13,104 nucleotides of DNA from Nitrospinota bacterium (GTDB taxonomy: Bacteria; UBA8248): contig JAPYQX010000047.1 of NCBI GenBank assembly GCA_029937135.1, positions 1 through 13,104 of the forward strand, in the 5' to 3' direction. Under the pieces are notes generated by a model, which saw only the letters and a program-made list of their open reading frames with translations, was not told the origin of the DNA and searched no databases. Position 1 is the stretch's first letter. Each line of letters begins with the position of its first letter. The translations under genes and the position numbers were made by a program. This document shows, one piece after another, positions 1-7,199 of the stretch.

Positions 1-764
1 GTCCTTTCGATGGCTTCGGCATTTAACTTCTCAGGGTCGATGATCTTATCGCCCTCTTCCTGGGTGAGAATCTTGAAGGCCTCGGGAACTTTCATCCGCC
101 GGGTCCGTGTCTGAGACGGGAACATGCCGCCGAGCATATCCTTGATATTGATGCCCATTTGCTCCATATCCATCCCGCCCATGAGGTGAACCTCCGGCCC
201 CTTGTCCGCGACTTCAAATTCCACTTCCCGCTCGTCGAGTTTTCCCTCGATAAGCATCGTGCGGAATTTTTCACGGGTGCGGCCATAGTGTTCGTCACCC
301 AGCGGGTCCTTTGATTCACCCCTATCGTTGATGCCGCCGAATCCGGGAGGTTTGGGAAGAAGCAAATCGAGCATCCGCTCCATAGCCAATTCTTGAGCCT
401 TGGCGGCGTTTCCCTCGCGGTACTCTTCCTGGACCATATTGCGGGCAAGTTCGGTCAAATCCCGGATCATGCTTTCCACGTCCCGGCCGACGTAGCCGAC
501 TTCCGTGAATTTACTGGCTTCCACTTTGATGAATGGGCTTTTCGTGAGGCGGGCCAAGCGGCGGGCTATCTCGGTTTTGCCGACTCCGGTAGGCCCTATC
601 ATAATGATGTTCTTTGGAGCGACTTCGTCACGGAGATTATCGGGAAGCTGTTGCCGTCTCCAGCGGTTCCGAAGCGCAATGGCGACCGCACGTTTTGCCT
701 CGGCTTGACCGATTACATAGCGGTCCAATTCTTCAACGATTCGGGTAGGGGTCAGGTCATCCAT
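1..764 (-). CDS. hslU: HslU, ATPase/unfoldase subunit of the HslVU protease (C-terminus cut by window edge)
   Basis: AAA+ ATPase that unfolds substrates and feeds them into the HslV peptidase in the cytoplasm. About 254 codons of a roughly 440-residue protein are present. The translation opens MDDLTPTRIVEELDRYVIGQ, as HslU proteins do. Walker A GPTGVGKT is at residues 57-64 and the pore-loop GYVG at 90-93. The variable I-domain follows, including a Met/Gly-rich stretch. The window ends just before the expected Walker B (DEIDK), so the ATPase core is incomplete only because of the edge. The ATG at 764-762 shares its first base with the hslV stop (TGATG), so translation is probably coupled. No strong Shine-Dalgarno is visible, which fits coupling. 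Recognition is by motifs and the hslV neighbour and is very secure. Confidence 0.97.
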   Translation of the reverse strand, partial: MDDLTPTRIVEELDRYVIGQAEAKRAVAIALRNRWRRQQLPDNLRDEVAPKNIIMIGPTGVGKTEIARRLARLTKSPFIKVEASKFTEVGYVGRDVESMIRDLTELARNMVQEEYREGNAAKAQELAMERMLDLLLPKPPGFGGINDRGESKDPLGDEHYGRTREKFRTMLIEGKLDEREVEFEVADKGPEVHLMGGMDMEQMGINIKDMLGGMFPSQTRTRRMKVPEAFKILTQEEGDKIIDPEKLNAEAIER

Positions 765-1306
765 CAGAGGACTTCAATCGAAATAGAGTTGTTGGTGTAT
801 ACGCATAAATCAGCCGTGATCGTAAGCGCGCGCCGGACGATTTCTTCTGCGGACATGTCAGGTTCGAGACTCAGGATGCCCCGGGCCGCCGCTGTCGCGA
901 TAGGGCCTCCGCTTCCGATTCCAATTACCCCGTCGTCGGGCTCGATGATATCCCCTGTTCCCGAAAGAATAAGAGAAGTTTTAGCGTCGGCGACCGCGAG
1001 CATGGCCTCAAGGCGCCGAAGAATTCTGTCGGTTCTCCAGTCCTTTCCCATTTCCACGGCTGCCCGCGTAAGGTTTCCGTGGTATTCCTCGAGTTTTCCC
1101 TCGAAACGCTCGAAGAGGGCGATGGCATCCGATACGGAACCGGCGAACCCGGAAAGAACCGAGCCCTCGGCCAGGCGGCGGATTTTCACGGCCCCATGCT
1201 TGACCGCTGTGTCGCCCATGGTGACCTGGCCATCTCCACCCAGGGCGGTCTGGTCTCTATAGCGGACAACCAGTATCGTGGTTGACCGAATTCGAACTGA
1301 GGTCAT
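764..1306 (-). CDS. hslV: HslV, threonine peptidase subunit of the HslVU protease
   Basis: Proteasome-like N-terminal-threonine peptidase (family T1) forming a double hexamer capped by HslU. The protein is 180 aa, full length for the family. The mature N-terminus should be Thr9 in RSTTILVVR, so an 8-residue leader MTSVRIRS must be removed. Counting from Thr9, Asp25 (GGDGQVT) and Lys41 (VKIRRL) fall at mature positions 17 and 33, the expected catalytic-site spacing. Other family blocks are SGFAGSVSDA, KDWRTDRILRRLEA and GIGSGGP. The ATG start at 1306 has GGAGAG about six bases upstream. The gene sits 24 nt after xerC and overlaps hslU by one base. Confidence 0.97.
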   Translation of the reverse strand: MTSVRIRSTTILVVRYRDQTALGGDGQVTMGDTAVKHGAVKIRRLAEGSVLSGFAGSVSDAIALFERFEGKLEEYHGNLTRAAVEMGKDWRTDRILRRLEAMLAVADAKTSLILSGTGDIIEPDDGVIGIGSGGPIATAAARGILSLEPDMSAEEIVRRALTITADLCVYTNNSISIEVL

Positions 1307-1330
1307 TCTCTCTCCAGTGTACGGTGTTGT

Positions 1331-2302
1331 TCATTTATCCTTGAGGGTGCGCCTTCTATCTGCCCGGGCCCTCGGATGGCTTTCATCATATACAGCTTGC
1401 ATGTGCGTAAAGTCCACCTGTGTATAGCGTTGGGTGGTGGACAGACTTGAATGACCCAGCAGCTCTTGAATAGAGCGGAGGTCGGCGCCCCCCTCAAGAA
1501 GGTGTGTCGCCGCTGTGTGACGAAGCGAGTGAGGCGTGAAGTGGTATTGAAAATCGCCGATTTTTTCATAATGGCGAAGGATATTCCGAATGCGGTCCGT
1601 GGTTATCCGTCCACCACGGGAATTCCGGAAAAGCGGAGACGGCTTTTCCCCGGTTTTGTTTGGTTTGGTTCCGGAAAGCCCGGGCCGCTTTGTACGATAG
1701 GCTTTAATAGCCATCGCCGCTTTTTTTGATATGGGGATGATGCGCTCTTTTTTCCCCTTGCCCTGAACGGAAATTAATCGCTCTGAAATAAATAAATCGG
1801 AATCGTCCAAAGCGACGAGCTCTCCTACCCGGAGGCCTGAACCGTACAGTATTTCAAGGATCGCCCTGTCTCTAATGCCTTCTTCCGAATTCCTGTCGGG
1901 CAGTTCCATGAGCCGAACGGCATCGTCCACCGGCAGGTGCGTGGGCAATTGGTGAGGAGTCTTGAGCGAAGGGATGTCCGCCACGGGATCGGTGTCCAAT
2001 ATTCCCTCGCGGCGCAAAAAACGAAAAAAATTCCGCACCGATGAAAGTCTGCGATTTGCCGTGGTTGCCTTTAAGTCTCTTCGGTAGAGGTCGGCAAGAT
2101 ATGAACGGATAGCGGCGGTGTCCGCTTTGTCCGGGGGCAGGGGCGCCCCGGCCCAATGGCCCAGAAATTTTTCAAAATCATTGAGATCCGACATATAGGC
2201 GCGGACGGTGTGCTCCGAAGCGCCCTTTTCATTTCTGAGGTGGTCCTTGAATTTTTCTAGATATTTATTTGTTCCGCCGGGAGCTTTAGTTTTTCGATCC
2301 AT
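1331..2302 (-). CDS. xerC: XerC-type tyrosine recombinase
   Basis: Site-specific tyrosine recombinase that, with XerD, resolves chromosome dimers at dif sites. It is 323 aa, slightly longer than the usual 295-305 because of extra residues at the start and around 208-222. The N-terminal SAM-like core-binding domain spans about 14-105 (NEKGASEHTVRAYMSDL). The catalytic domain holds the full set: Arg158 (GSGLRVGEL), Lys182 (VQGKGKKER), His258 and Arg261 (TPHSLRHTAATH), His284 (LLGHSSLSTTQ) and nucleophile Tyr293 (RYTQVD). The ATG at 2302 has AAGGGA about nine bases upstream and lies 46 nt inside trmFO. No other ATG occurs before the core-binding domain, so the overlap is probably real. XerC rather than XerD is inferred from the trmFO-xerC-hslVU context. 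Confidence 0.93.
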   Translation of the reverse strand: MDRKTKAPGGTNKYLEKFKDHLRNEKGASEHTVRAYMSDLNDFEKFLGHWAGAPLPPDKADTAAIRSYLADLYRRDLKATTANRRLSSVRNFFRFLRREGILDTDPVADIPSLKTPHQLPTHLPVDDAVRLMELPDRNSEEGIRDRAILEILYGSGLRVGELVALDDSDLFISERLISVQGKGKKERIIPISKKAAMAIKAYRTKRPGLSGTKPNKTGEKPSPLFRNSRGGRITTDRIRNILRHYEKIGDFQYHFTPHSLRHTAATHLLEGGADLRSIQELLGHSSLSTTQRYTQVDFTHMQAVYDESHPRARADRRRTLKDK

Positions 2303-3603
2303 GAATCGAGATCCCTTAAAGCGCGATCACCGACGCGCTTTCTTCGGTCGCGTTTTGGGACGCGCTTTTCAAAAGGCGGAAAAAGACCGAAATTGATATT
2401 CATAGGCTGGAAGTTTTTTTGTTTCGAAGTCGTTATGTATTTAGTAAGGGAACCTAACGAGGTGGTCGGTGGCGCTTCAAGGACTGGGTCACCTTCCAAC
2501 ATGGCGGATGCATAAACGCCGGCCAGCAGGCCCGTAGCGGCCGATTCGAGATATCCTTCCACGCCCGTTAATTGCCCCGCGACATAAATATTCGGGTAGC
2601 GCTTAATCTGAAGTGTATTCCGAATCAGACGGGGAGAGTTTATGAATGTGTTCCTGTGCAAGCTTCCATAACGCAAGAATTTCGCATTTTTCAAGGCCGG
2701 CAATTTTTGAAATATTCGTTTTTGTTCGGGGTATCGCAAACGGGTTTGAAATCCCACCATCGAGAAAAAATCCCCGGTCAGGTCTTCCCGGCGTAGCTGG
2801 ACGACAGCATGGTAAGTTTCGCCCGTTTCGGGGTGTTCTATGCCGACGGGTTTCATCGGACCGTAGGCCAGCGTATCCTTGCCGCGCGAAGCCATTTCTT
2901 CCAGCGGAAGACAACCCTCGAAGAAAATTGCCTTCTCGAAGTCCCTCAATGGAACCTTTTCTCCTTCCATGAGGTCGCTGTGGAATTCTTCGTATTCGGA
3001 TTCATCGAGCCCGATATTAATGTAATCGCCCTCGCTTCCATCGTCCATTCCTTTTCCATAGCGTGAACCTAGAAAGGCCGCTGACATATCGATGCTATCC
3101 GCATGGAGAATGGGCGAAATGGCGTCATAGAAGTAAAGATACTTTCCCTGCGTTAATCGGGCGATCTCGGCCGAAAGGGCAGGGCTCGTAAGTGGGCCGG
3201 TGGCGATGATGGTTGGATGTTCATCCTCAAGAGATATAACTTCTTCTCTGACAATCTCAATGGAAGGATGATTTTCAATTTTCTCGGTCACCCTCCTGGA
3301 GAACAACTCTCGGTCCACTGCCAGTGCGATTCCGGCGGGCACTCTTGTTTCGTCGGCCGTCTTAACGATTAATGAGTCGAGCCGTCGCATTTCCTCTTTA
3401 AGCAAACCTGATGCATTTTCAAGAGCATTCGAGCGAAGGGAATTAGAGCATACCAGCTCCGCAAGATAATCGGTCTGGTGGGCCGGGGTAGACTTGACCG
3501 GCCTCATTTCAAATAGTTGTACCTCGATTCCACGATTCCCCGCCTGCCAGGCGGCTTCGGAACCGGCGAATCCCCCACCTATGATTTTAAGTTTCTTATT
3601 CAA
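2257..3603 (-). CDS. trmFO: TrmFO, folate/FAD-dependent tRNA (uracil-54-C5)-methyltransferase
   Basis: Flavoenzyme that makes m5U54 (ribothymidine) in the T-loop of tRNA, using methylene-tetrahydrofolate as the carbon donor. It is 448 aa, the normal length. The N-terminal FAD-binding GGGFAGSEAA is at residues 9-18. The family block LVCSNSLRS carries Cys52, and FFEGCLPLEEMASRG carries Cys231; these match the two functionally important cysteines (53 and 226) of the Bacillus enzyme. The C-terminal FAD segment VAGQLTGVEGYLESAA is at 341-356. The start codon is TTG (3603-3601), because no ATG/GTG precedes the dinucleotide-binding fold; AAAGGA lies seven bases upstream. TTG overlaps the topA stop in TTGA, indicating coupled translation. 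Confidence 0.96.
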   Translation of the reverse strand: MNKKLKIIGGGFAGSEAAWQAGNRGIEVQLFEMRPVKSTPAHQTDYLAELVCSNSLRSNALENASGLLKEEMRRLDSLIVKTADETRVPAGIALAVDRELFSRRVTEKIENHPSIEIVREEVISLEDEHPTIIATGPLTSPALSAEIARLTQGKYLYFYDAISPILHADSIDMSAAFLGSRYGKGMDDGSEGDYINIGLDESEYEEFHSDLMEGEKVPLRDFEKAIFFEGCLPLEEMASRGKDTLAYGPMKPVGIEHPETGETYHAVVQLRREDLTGDFFSMVGFQTRLRYPEQKRIFQKLPALKNAKFLRYGSLHRNTFINSPRLIRNTLQIKRYPNIYVAGQLTGVEGYLESAATGLLAGVYASAMLEGDPVLEAPPTTSLGSLTKYITTSKQKNFQPMNINFGLFPPFEKRVPKRDRRKRVGDRALRDLDSWIEKLKLPAEQINI

Positions 3604-6161
3604 GCTGAATTCCTTTTGTCTAGTACCAATTCGGCGCCGACCTTATCGCCCAATCTTTCAATTAGAGCCGGTGGCGGGTCCATTTGGTAGGTGCAGGATT
3701 TTTGGGGACAGGTTAGTTGCGTCCCGTTTTTCTTGGTGGTTTTGAGCGTGACATGGGGATGGCCGCAGGTTGGGCAAGCATCCCCGATTGGCAGGTCCCA
3801 CACGACGTAATTGCATTTTGGAAATTGATTGCATCCATAAAATATTTTTCCGGTTCGGCGGGATCGGCGTGAAACCAGTTCGCCAGCACATTTTTCACGG
3901 GCGCAATCGATTCCGGTTGGTTCGGGAGCCTCCGCCGCTTGCCCCGATGCATCCAGTCTCCTGGTCTTATGTTCTTTTGGCTTATCCGAGCAGCATAGAT
4001 ATAATCCATAGGGGCCACGTTTGACACGCATCGGCTCTCCGCATTCCTCGCACGGAGGCGCTTTTTCCTCGATTCGACTGAGTTCTTCGTCTGTTTCTGT
4101 ATCTTCTCCCTCCTCGACAATGCTCTCGGAATGCTTGCATTCCGGGTACTTGGAACAGGAAATGAACCATCCGTTCCGGCTGAATTTTTTGACGAGTGGG
4201 CTTTCACATTCAGGACAGTCGCGATCGATGGGCTCGGTTTTTGTTTTTAGATTGGGAAGAGATACTTTCGCTTCCTGGATTTTTTTATCGAATTGAATGT
4301 AAAAATCTCGAAGCATCGGGAGCCAAGGCAGGTTTCCACTTTCGATGTCGTCAAGGCTGTTTTCTATTTTGGCGGTAAACTTGACATCGATTTCTTCGGG
4401 AAAGCCCTGAATAAGAAGGCGATTCACTTCAATTCCCAAGGATGTTGGAGTGAATTGGCGACTTTTTCTCTCTAGCGAGACATATCGCCGCTTTTCCAAA
4501 GTGTCGAGGATGGAAGCGTAGGTGCTGGGACGTCCCACGCCATCCTCCTCCAACTCCTTAACAAGCGCGGCCTCGGTATACCGGGGAGGAGGTTGGGTGA
4601 AATGCTGTTCCGGCAGGATACCCGTATCGGTTTTGTCCGTGGCGATGAGAGAGACGGCATCGGATTCTTCAAGCGGCGGGAGTATCCGGTCACGCCCCGA
4701 CCAGGATTCATTATCACCGCTTCCGTTGGTGATATTTCCCCCCGCGGTCGAAGTGTCTTCATAAACTTTCAGGAATCCTGGAAATTTAAGGATAGACCCG
4801 GTTGCGCGCAGAATTAAATGATCGGCTTTAATATCCACGCTTGTTTGGTCGTATACCGCGGGCGTCATCTGGCAGGCGAGGAATCTTCGCCATATCACTG
4901 TGTAAACTGCAAATTGCTCGGGCTTGAGTTGACCCCTGATTTTATCGGGGGAAAGTGACAAATCAGTGGGACGAACCGCTTCATGAGCATCCTGGATGTT
5001 TTGTTTTCTTTTGTATGCGGGTGGTTTTTCCGGCAAGTAGGGTTTTCCGAAATTATCCTCGATATAATTCCGGGCCATTTCAACGGCCTCGGAGGAAAGA
5101 CGAACCGAATCGGTCCGCATGTAGGTGATAAGGCCTACATTTCCGCGGTCTTTCCCGAGATTGACACCCTCATACAAGGATTGTGCGATAGACATGGTTT
5201 TTTTTGCGCCAAAACGAAGTTTCGAGGAACACTCTTGTTGAAGCGTACTGGTGATAAACGGTGCGGAGGGCCTTCGTTGACGCTCTCGCCGGGTCACTTT
5301 TGAAATCTTCAGCTCGGCCTTTTCAATTGTTTTTGTGAGTTCAAGCGCACGCTCTTCATTGGGAACTTCCGCTTCGTCATTGTCGATTTTGTGAAGCTTT
5401 GCCTCGAATGAAGGCTCTATGCCGGGTTTTTTAATAAAGGTTGAAATAGTCCAATATTCTTTAGGCTCAAACGCCTGGATTGCTTCCTCGCGCTCGGATA
5501 TTAATCGAAGAGCCACCGACTGGACGCGGCCGGCGCTGAGACCAAAGGCGACTTTATTCCAAAGAATTTCACCTGAAAGCTTGAAACCTACAATTCGGTC
5601 AAGCTTCCGGCGGGTTTCTTGAGCGTCTACTTTTTTCTGATCAATGCGCCTGGGGTTTTCGAGTGATTCACGGACAGCCTGCGCAGTAATTTCATTAAAT
5701 GAAACTCTGTAAATCTGGTCTTCTTTTCCTTCTTCCTTGAGAAGTTCCTGAATATGCCATGCAATCGCTTCCCCTTCCCTGTCCGGGTCGGGAGCAAGAT
5801 ATATCTCTTTCGCGGACCGTGCGGCAAGGCGTAATTCGGCGATTGCTTTTTTCTTTGTAGGGATTTCCCCGTAATGGCCTTGAAAATCACCATGAACGTC
5901 AATTCCCATCTTGCGCTCGCCCGTTTTCAGCAAGTCCCTTACGTGGCCCTTGGAGGCGATGATGTCAAAATCAGGGCCTAGGAATTCCTGAATCGTTCGA
6001 ACTTTAGTGGGAGATTCGACAATAAGAAGTTTTGATGCTGAAGATCTCTTGGCGGATTTTCCAGCAGCTTTTTTTCTTGCCGTTGTCTTTTTTTGAACGC
6101 TTTTTCCGCCCCCACCAGGGGAGGCCTTTTTCGCTTTTTTCTTCGTTGCCTTTTTGAGCAT
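3600..6161 (-). CDS. topA: DNA topoisomerase I (type IA) with basic N-terminal tail
   Basis: Type IA topoisomerase that relaxes negative supercoils by single-strand passage. From the ATG at 6161 it has 853 aa. Residues 1-43 are a Lys/Ala/Gly tail with 14 Lys, 2 Arg and no acidic residue. The TOPRIM domain follows, with Glu49 (LLIVESPTK) and Asp125/Asp127/Glu129 (APDPDREGEA). The catalytic Tyr347 lies in GLITYMRTDSVRLS. The C-terminus has four cysteine quartets: C649/C652/C669/C675, C704/C707/C723/C724, C753/C758/C777/C783 and C796/C799/C818/C823. These fit Topo_C_zn_ribbon repeats, the second being atypical with adjacent cysteines. An in-frame TTG at 6170 overlaps the smg stop as TTGA and is an alternative start, adding three residues. 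Neither start has a strong Shine-Dalgarno. Confidence 0.97.
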   Translation of the reverse strand: MLKKATKKKAKKASPGGGGKSVQKKTTARKKAAGKSAKRSSASKLLIVESPTKVRTIQEFLGPDFDIIASKGHVRDLLKTGERKMGIDVHGDFQGHYGEIPTKKKAIAELRLAARSAKEIYLAPDPDREGEAIAWHIQELLKEEGKEDQIYRVSFNEITAQAVRESLENPRRIDQKKVDAQETRRKLDRIVGFKLSGEILWNKVAFGLSAGRVQSVALRLISEREEAIQAFEPKEYWTISTFIKKPGIEPSFEAKLHKIDNDEAEVPNEERALELTKTIEKAELKISKVTRRERQRRPSAPFITSTLQQECSSKLRFGAKKTMSIAQSLYEGVNLGKDRGNVGLITYMRTDSVRLSSEAVEMARNYIEDNFGKPYLPEKPPAYKRKQNIQDAHEAVRPTDLSLSPDKIRGQLKPEQFAVYTVIWRRFLACQMTPAVYDQTSVDIKADHLILRATGSILKFPGFLKVYEDTSTAGGNITNGSGDNESWSGRDRILPPLEESDAVSLIATDKTDTGILPEQHFTQPPPRYTEAALVKELEEDGVGRPSTYASILDTLEKRRYVSLERKSRQFTPTSLGIEVNRLLIQGFPEEIDVKFTAKIENSLDDIESGNLPWLPMLRDFYIQFDKKIQEAKVSLPNLKTKTEPIDRDCPECESPLVKKFSRNGWFISCSKYPECKHSESIVEEGEDTETDEELSRIEEKAPPCEECGEPMRVKRGPYGLYLCCSDKPKEHKTRRLDASGQAAEAPEPTGIDCAREKCAGELVSRRSRRTGKIFYGCNQFPKCNYVVWDLPIGDACPTCGHPHVTLKTTKKNGTQLTCPQKSCTYQMDPPPALIERLGDKVGAELVLDKRNSA

Positions 6162-6166
6162 TTTTC

Positions 6167-6646
6167 TCAACTTGATGGGCGATTATCCTCAATTCCCAGT
6201 ATTTCAATTAAGCTGTCGCTTAGGGAATCTCGACGTTCTTTTAAGAAAATCAACAAAGTAACTGTTTTCACTTCTTCCAAACCGATTTCGTTCGAGGCCA
6301 AATCAATGGACCGCTGAATAATTTCCTCACGCAAAATATCATTGATCACGCCTTGGGTACAGAGCTTCTGAATCATCCCGTGCGCCGCGGGTGTGAAGGC
6401 TAGCCGCTCTTCCGGATGAAGGACCCGGACACTTTTCCCGCGGGTATTATCAAGTATGCTTTCATTGTATTCATTAGAGTCTCCCTGCATGTTGTGCAAC
6501 CAGGAGAGCGCTTCGTAAATTTCATCCGGTTGGAAACCTCTGTGTTCCAACATGACGGTTAGCTCATTGTCGTCAAATAAAACATTTGCGCCATTAAGCG
6601 ACTCATCGACCAATATTCGCATCATGTCGTACATTCTTTCTCGCAA
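6167..6646 (-). CDS. smg: Smg / DUF494 family protein
   Basis: Small soluble protein of the Smg (DUF494) family, widely found between dprA and topA in proteobacteria; its biochemical function is not established. It is 159 aa from the chosen start. Family-like features are the opening RMYDMMRILVDES, the block GFQPDEIYEALSWLHNM, RVLHPEERLAFTPAAHGMI and a C-terminal LEEVKTVTLLIFL segment. The reading frame extends to a GTG at 6655, but that codon has no ribosome binding site ahead of it. AAGGTGG (6658-6652) is well placed, five bases before the TTG at 6646, giving an N-terminus MRERMYDMM. An ATG at 6634 is a third option. It overlaps the topA TTG candidate by 4 nt. Family assignment is fairly secure, the start less so. 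Confidence 0.88.
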   Translation of the reverse strand: MRERMYDMMRILVDESLNGANVLFDDNELTVMLEHRGFQPDEIYEALSWLHNMQGDSNEYNESILDNTRGKSVRVLHPEERLAFTPAAHGMIQKLCTQGVINDILREEIIQRSIDLASNEIGLEEVKTVTLLIFLKERRDSLSDSLIEILGIEDNRPSS

Positions 6647-6662
6647 AATTACCACCTTTATT

Positions 6663-6690
6663 TTTAATCCCCCAAAATGTGGGGATTAAA
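6663..6690. repeat. Perfect 10-bp inverted repeat in the dprA-smg spacer
   Basis: TTTAATCCCC (6663-6672) and GGGGATTAAA (6681-6690) are exact reverse complements separated by an 8-base loop. In the transcript this hairpin ends five bases before the smg Shine-Dalgarno candidate. Neither strand has a T-run after the stem, so it does not look like a rho-independent terminator. It could be an mRNA hairpin affecting smg translation or processing, or a protein-binding palindrome. The function is unknown. Confidence 0.6.
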
Positions 6691-6731
6691 TTAATGTTAT
6701 TAAAGTGAAAGTTTTCTCCTTAGAGAATCTT

Positions 6732-7199
6732 TTAGAGAGTTTTTTCGTAGAGGCCGCCCTCTGTTTGGCGCAAAACCCCCCGAAGCTCAATATTTAACAA
6801 TATATGTGAAATATGTTCAGGTTTTAAGCCTGTTTTTTTGGACATGTTTTCTATTGCATTTGAGTCTTCACCGAAATGAGTGAAAACCATCTTTTCCTCG
6901 GGGGATAAAGATGAGGGGAGATGGGGGGTCATTCCACGGTCCGCACTTTTTTTCTTGCCGCCCGTGGAAAAAGAGTTGTTCGAAAGGGAGGAAAACTTTT
7001 CCATCACGTAGTCAGGAAAGGCCGCGAGGATATCATCGACGGATTCAATGAGATGCGCTCCATCCCTGAGCAATCGGTGGCACCCCGCGCTACGGCCCGA
7101 ATCGATAGGGCCGGGGACGGCCATCAATTCCCGGCCCTGTTCAAGTGCGAGACGCGCGGTCACAAGAGCTCCGCTTCTCTGAGCCGCCTCTACGACCAC
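6732..7199 (-). CDS. dprA: DprA/Smf, 3' part after a frameshift (end of Rossmann domain and C-terminal winged helix)
   Basis: This is the second piece of the DNA processing protein A gene, in a different frame from the first. Reading back past the GTG at 7199, the frame gives ATVVVEAAQRSGALVTARL, which continues the conserved DprA sequence directly after GLS in the upstream piece. It contains LEQGRELMAVPGPIDSGRSAGCHRLLRDGA, a typical DprA block, then a low-complexity linker (SSLSNNSFSTGGKKK). A C-terminal winged-helix-like domain follows (EEKMVFTHFGEDSNAIENMSKKTGLKPEHISHILLNIELRG, given here only as a landmark). The GTG has no obvious ribosome binding site and lies inside the conserved fold, so this is not an independent gene. 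Removing one A from AAA (7208-7210 on the plus strand, ttt) rejoins it to the 5' part, giving about 400 aa. Confidence 0.88.
   Translation of the reverse strand: MVVEAAQRSGALVTARLALEQGRELMAVPGPIDSGRSAGCHRLLRDGAHLIESVDDILAAFPDYVMEKFSSLSNNSFSTGGKKKSADRGMTPHLPSSLSPEEKMVFTHFGEDSNAIENMSKKTGLKPEHISHILLNIELRGVLRQTEGGLYEKTL

Noticed and set aside
393..1262. 289-codon open frame on the plus strand opposite hslU/hslV
   Set aside because: It is fully antisense to two strongly conserved genes, spans their junction, and its translation is Arg/Ser-rich with no recognisable domain.
1331..2302. XerC-like recombinase as the integrase of a mobile element
   Set aside because: It is embedded in the common trmFO-xerC-hslVU order, with no attachment sites, tRNA or cargo genes nearby; a housekeeping XerC is the simpler reading.
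6714..6727. Small hairpin TTCTC/GAGAA after the dprA stop as a terminator
   Set aside because: Only five A/U-rich base pairs with no clear T-run in the transcript; not enough to call a terminator inside what looks like one operon.
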